From: Fidelibacterota bacterium
Lineage (GTDB): Bacteria; Fidelibacterota; UBA2242
DNA length: 7,163 bases
Assembly: GCA_023229045.1 (NCBI GenBank)
Contig: JALOAB010000115.1
Coordinates: forward strand, 1 to 7,163
Direction of reading: 5' to 3'
The stretch's first letter is position 1. Every line of letters starts with the position of its first letter. The position numbers were made by a program, and so were the translations under genes. Under the pieces are notes generated by a model. That model did no database searches. It saw only the letters and a program-made list of their open reading frames with translations, and had not been told where the DNA came from. Positions 4,876 through 7,163 of this stretch are shown piece by piece.

Positions 4876-6123
4876 ATGACAAATAATAATATTTTCAAAA
4901 TCGCGCAACTGCAACTTGACCGATGCGCTAAAACGCTACATCTTGAACAGAATATTCACGAATTATTACGCGTTCCGATGCGCGAACTTCACGTCTCACT
5001 GCCGGTGCGCATGGACAACGGTACGGTTCGCATATTTCGCGGTTTTAGAGTTCAGTACAATGACGCTAAAGGTCCGACCAAAGGCGGACTGCGCTTTCAC
5101 CCCGATGAGACCATCGACACAGTGCGGGCCTTAGCCGCCTGGATGACCTGGAAATGTTCACTCATGGACCTGCCGCTGGGCGGCGCCAAGGGCGGCATTA
5201 TTTGTAATCCAAAAGAACTTTCGCTGATCGAACTGGAACAATTAAGCCGCGCCTATATCCGAAGTATCTACAATTTTATCGGACCGAATAAAGACATTCC
5301 CGCGCCCGATGTTTATACGACGCCGCAGATCATGGCCTGGATGATGGATGAATACTCGACCATCGCCGGTGAAAATAAATTCGGCGTAATTACCGGCAAA
5401 CCGATACCTCTCGGCGGTTCAATCGGCCGGGGCGACGCCACCGCGCGGGGCGGCATTTATACGATTAAGGAAGCCGTCCGCGAATGTGACATTGACCTTG
5501 AAAAAGCCACTTTCGCTATTCAGGGATATGGTAACGCCGGTTACTACGCGGCTCATCTGGCAAAAGCGATATTTGGCAGTAAAATCGTCGCAGTCAGCGA
5601 TAGTCAGGGCGGGATTTACTGTGAACGCGGTCTGGATCCGGAAGTTGTGCTCGAACACAAAAACCGCACCGGTTCGGTGATTGATATGCCGGATGCCGAT
5701 ACCATCTCAAACGAAGAGCTGTTGGAATTAAACGTCGATATCCTCATTCCTTCGGCACTTGAGGAACAGATCACTGAAACCAATGCCTCTAATATCAGAG
5801 CCAAGATAGTCGCCGAGCTTGCTAACGGCCCGACGACTCCCGAGGCGGATGATATTCTCTATAACAATGGCATACACGTTATTCCGGATTTTCTATGCAA
5901 TGCCGGCGGCGTCACGGTTTCCTATCTTGAAATGGTTCAGAATGCCAGTATCTATTATTGGGACGAGGCGCAGGTCTATGATATTCTCAGCAAACGCATG
6001 AAATCGTCCTATTATACGGTTCTGAATACTTCAAAAAAGTACAAGATTTCAATGCGTGAAGCCGCTTATGTCGTCGCGGTCGGTCGGGTCGTTGAAGCTA
6101 TGAAGTTAAGAGGCTGGGTCTGA
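4876..6123 (+). CDS. gdhA: Glutamate dehydrogenase (hexameric GLFV family)
   Basis: This 415-residue enzyme reversibly converts glutamate to 2-oxoglutarate and ammonium with NAD(P). The N-terminal catalytic domain contains K69 in GPTKGGLRFHP, K93 in MTWKCSL, K105 in LGGAKGGI and D145 in IPAPDVYT. Their spacing matches the substrate-binding lysines, catalytic lysine and catalytic aspartate of Clostridium symbiosum GDH (K89, K113, K125, D165). The Rossmann domain begins at about 212 with GYGNAG (217-222), and its second strand ends AVSDSQGG with D242, an acidic position that hints at NAD preference (inference). ELANGPTTPEAD and DFLCNAGGVTVSYLE are typical of the about 415-residue RocG/GudB-like branch. 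The presence of K69 argues for glutamate rather than leucine or phenylalanine as substrate. The start has AAAGGAG (4861-4867) at 8 bases. No convincing promoter lies between the terminator at 4681-4730 and the gene, so expression may depend on readthrough from 4491. Confidence 0.96.
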   Translation: MTNNNIFKIAQLQLDRCAKTLHLEQNIHELLRVPMRELHVSLPVRMDNGTVRIFRGFRVQYNDAKGPTKGGLRFHPDETIDTVRALAAWMTWKCSLMDLPLGGAKGGIICNPKELSLIELEQLSRAYIRSIYNFIGPNKDIPAPDVYTTPQIMAWMMDEYSTIAGENKFGVITGKPIPLGGSIGRGDATARGGIYTIKEAVRECDIDLEKATFAIQGYGNAGYYAAHLAKAIFGSKIVAVSDSQGGIYCERGLDPEVVLEHKNRTGSVIDMPDADTISNEELLELNVDILIPSALEEQITETNASNIRAKIVAELANGPTTPEADDILYNNGIHVIPDFLCNAGGVTVSYLEMVQNASIYYWDEAQVYDILSKRMKSSYYTVLNTSKKYKISMREAAYVVAVGRVVEAMKLRGWV

Positions 6124-6131
6124 TTTTAAGC

Positions 6132-6157
6132 CCGGTTTTAAAAATATATCCAACCGG
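6132..6157 (+). repeat. Short hairpin after glutamate dehydrogenase (weak terminator candidate)
   Basis: CCGGTT (6132-6137) and AACCGG (6152-6157) pair perfectly around a 14-base AT-rich loop, starting 9 bases after the stop codon. Only TAAAATTTG follows, not a clean T-tract, so an intrinsic terminator is possible but weak. Confidence 0.3.
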
Positions 6158-6203
6158 TAAAATTTGTTCGATTTGAAAATACCAACAGAATGTGTTTTGA
6201 ATA

Positions 6204-6231
6204 ATTGCTAATATCGTCATAGATTAGCGAT
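6204..6231 (+). promoter_or_regulatory. Dyad upstream of the DUF1232 gene (candidate operator or leader hairpin)
   Basis: GCTAAT (6207-6212) and ATTAGC (6223-6228) are exact reverse complements separated by 10 bases. With flanking pairs the arms extend to 6204-6212 and 6223-6231 (9 pairs, one G-T). Centre-to-centre spacing of about 16 bases would suit a dimeric regulator, and the site ends 15 bases before the Shine-Dalgarno. No promoter could be placed with confidence, so its role is open. Confidence 0.35.
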
Positions 6232-6259
6232 AGATATTTTTGGATAAAGGAGATTTAGT

Positions 6260-6703
6260 ATGCCATCGCAAGTAGAAAGCGAATTCATTAAAGACCTGCG
6301 TAGTAAAATCAATAACTGGAGTAAAACTGAGGTCGGTCGGGCTAATCGCTGGCTGAAATATATTCAATTAACTCCGGATCTTCTGCACCTGATGATAAAA
6401 CTATCCGCCAATGAAAATCTAACCGCCGATCATAAAGCCAAACTCGCCGTAGCCATTTCCTATTTTATGTCACCAATGGATTTTATACCGGAAACATACT
6501 GGGGCGCGATCGGATTTATCGACGACATAGTGCTCACAGTTCTCGTGCTGGAGCATATCATTAAGTCCGGCGGAGAATCAGTCGTTACGGAACAGTGGGA
6601 AGATAATGCAGATCTCAACGCCGTTATCAAAGAAGTTTTACACTCAGCCGAGAAAATGGTCGGCAATGACTACTGGAATAAACTCCAAAACCTGATTAAA
6701 TAG
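6260..6703 (+). CDS. DUF1232 (YkvA-like) protein of unknown function
   Basis: This 147-residue protein carries the DUF1232 core at about 59-101. Its hallmark is a lysine-rich helix running into AISYFMSPMDFIPE (65-78), then GAIGFIDDIVLTVLVL (82-97). That is the family pattern of Y-x-x-x-P-x-D-[FL]-I-P followed by G-[FY]-[IL]-D-D. The first half is a basic, amphipathic helical stretch, and 85-101 is hydrophobic enough to associate with a membrane but is interrupted by the DD pair. I see no signal peptide. DUF1232 has no established biochemical role; the conserved aspartates suggest metal or phosphate contact, but that is speculation. The start is supported by AAAGGAG (6246-6252) at 7 bases. It is separated from glutamate dehydrogenase by 136 bases, so it is not clearly in the same operon. 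Its stop overlaps the tail of the convergent gene by 8 bases. Confidence 0.88.
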   Translation: MPSQVESEFIKDLRSKINNWSKTEVGRANRWLKYIQLTPDLLHLMIKLSANENLTADHKAKLAVAISYFMSPMDFIPETYWGAIGFIDDIVLTVLVLEHIIKSGGESVVTEQWEDNADLNAVIKEVLHSAEKMVGNDYWNKLQNLIK

Positions 6704-7163
6704 TACTTAACGGCGGCAGGTTTTCATAGATCGTCCGCACGGTCGGGATCAATTCCAAAAAATTCATAAAGCGATGTCCGCCGCTTTTAAATACTGTCAC
6801 CTGACAGTCAGTAGCGCTAAAATATTTCAACGCTTTGCCGTAATCCAATAACTCGTCATCCTGATTCAGAAAAATGAACAGATTCTCTGGATTTATACTC
6901 TTTGCCGGATGGTATAGTTTTTTAATCTGTTCAGTATATTCATTACACCAGGCTACCAACTCAGGCTCATCGGAATCGATGATGTTGCGGTCGCGCGGAT
7001 CGGTATCGCCGATTGGATCAACCGTCGGATTTAACAGAATCGCCGGAAAGCCATATTCCTGATGTAAATGCAAGGCATAAAATCCGCCCAGACTGGAACC
7101 GACTAATAAAATTTTCGGCTTTTCTTCAGTCTGGGGTTGGCTGTTTCTAATCAAGATTTCTAT
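6696..7163 (-). CDS. YqiA/UPF0227-family alpha/beta-hydrolase (esterase), N-terminus outside window
   Basis: The frame is open to the window end on the minus strand, so the TTG at 7154-7152 is not a start. 155 residues are visible and roughly 50-60 N-terminal ones are missing, including the expected LHGF oxyanion-hole motif. The nucleophile serine is in GSSLGGFYA (codon 7094-7092). The catalytic acid is probably the second aspartate of NQDDELLDY (6857-6855), and the histidine is in SGGHRF (6776-6774). The order and phrases (SSLGG-Y/F-A, NP-x-V-x-P, DE-x-LDY, GG-x-H-x-F) match E. coli YqiA, an esterase acting on short-chain acyl esters in vitro with unclear physiological substrate. Members of this family are small (about 190-210 residues), consistent with the visible part. 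It ends inside the tail of the DUF1232 gene, with no terminator between them. Confidence 0.85.
   Translation of the reverse strand: MEILIRNSQPQTEEKPKILLVGSSLGGFYALHLHQEYGFPAILLNPTVDPIGDTDPRDRNIIDSDEPELVAWCNEYTEQIKKLYHPAKSINPENLFIFLNQDDELLDYGKALKYFSATDCQVTVFKSGGHRFMNFLELIPTVRTIYENLPPLSTI

Noticed and set aside
6235..6242. TATTTTTG as a TAnnTTTG promoter element for the DUF1232 gene
   Set aside because: No TTG lies at suitable distance upstream, and the predicted transcript start would fall on the Shine-Dalgarno at 6246-6252, leaving no usable leader.
7152..7154. TTG (minus strand) as start of the hydrolase gene
   Set aside because: The frame stays open to the window edge, and a start here would remove the first strand and oxyanion-hole region expected of the YqiA family.
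1..7163. CRISPR array, tRNA or rRNA gene, insertion sequence, phage genes
   Set aside because: No regularly spaced repeats, cloverleaf-like segments, rRNA-like blocks, transposase motifs or phage proteins were seen.

Overview
The window is a stretch of a bacterial chromosome carrying central nitrogen and lysine/cell-wall metabolism. No phage, transposase, plasmid or CRISPR signal is visible. It holds six genes supported by clear protein families, two of them cut by the window edges, plus one 483-base intergenic region with unexpectedly rich structure.

Organism: the one convincing promoter (4491-4520) reads TTG-N19-TAnnTTTG, the form used by the primary sigma factor of Bacteroidota and relatives. 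LL-diaminopimelate aminotransferase (DapL) is also common in that part of the tree. Several genes nevertheless have strong Shine-Dalgarno sequences, which true Bacteroidota generally lack. I infer a meso-DAP-making, Gram-negative-type bacterium of the wider FCB assemblage, probably outside Bacteroidota proper. This is a moderate-to-low confidence inference from one promoter and a few ribosome sites.

Layout: (1) 1-4392, + strand, a tight gene string: the 3' end of gltB, then gltD (overlapping by 8 bases), dapF (1-base gap) and dapL (25-base gap). (2) 4393-4875, intergenic: a promoter, three GATTGA repeats, a long-range inverted repeat, a strong intrinsic-terminator hairpin with T-tract, and a possible 58-codon ORF. 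(3) 4876-6123, a hexameric-type glutamate dehydrogenase. (4) 6260-6703, a DUF1232 (YkvA-like) protein of unknown function. (5) 6696-7163, - strand, a YqiA/UPF0227-type alpha/beta-hydrolase cut by the window end, overlapping the DUF1232 gene tail-to-tail by 8 bases.

How the genes fit together: GltBD makes glutamate from glutamine, 2-oxoglutarate and NADPH. DapL uses glutamate as amino donor to turn tetrahydrodipicolinate into LL-DAP, returning 2-oxoglutarate. DapF then epimerises LL-DAP to meso-DAP for peptidoglycan and lysine. The string therefore pairs supply of an amino donor with its consumer. Glutamate dehydrogenase next door interconverts the same glutamate and 2-oxoglutarate pool.

Most interesting observation: the region ahead of glutamate dehydrogenase looks like a transcription attenuator or riboswitch. 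A promoter is followed about 155 bases later by a terminator hairpin. The 3' arm and T-tract of that hairpin are also complementary to upstream segments (7 bp and 12 bp), so two mutually exclusive folds can be drawn. It matches no RNA family that I recognise.
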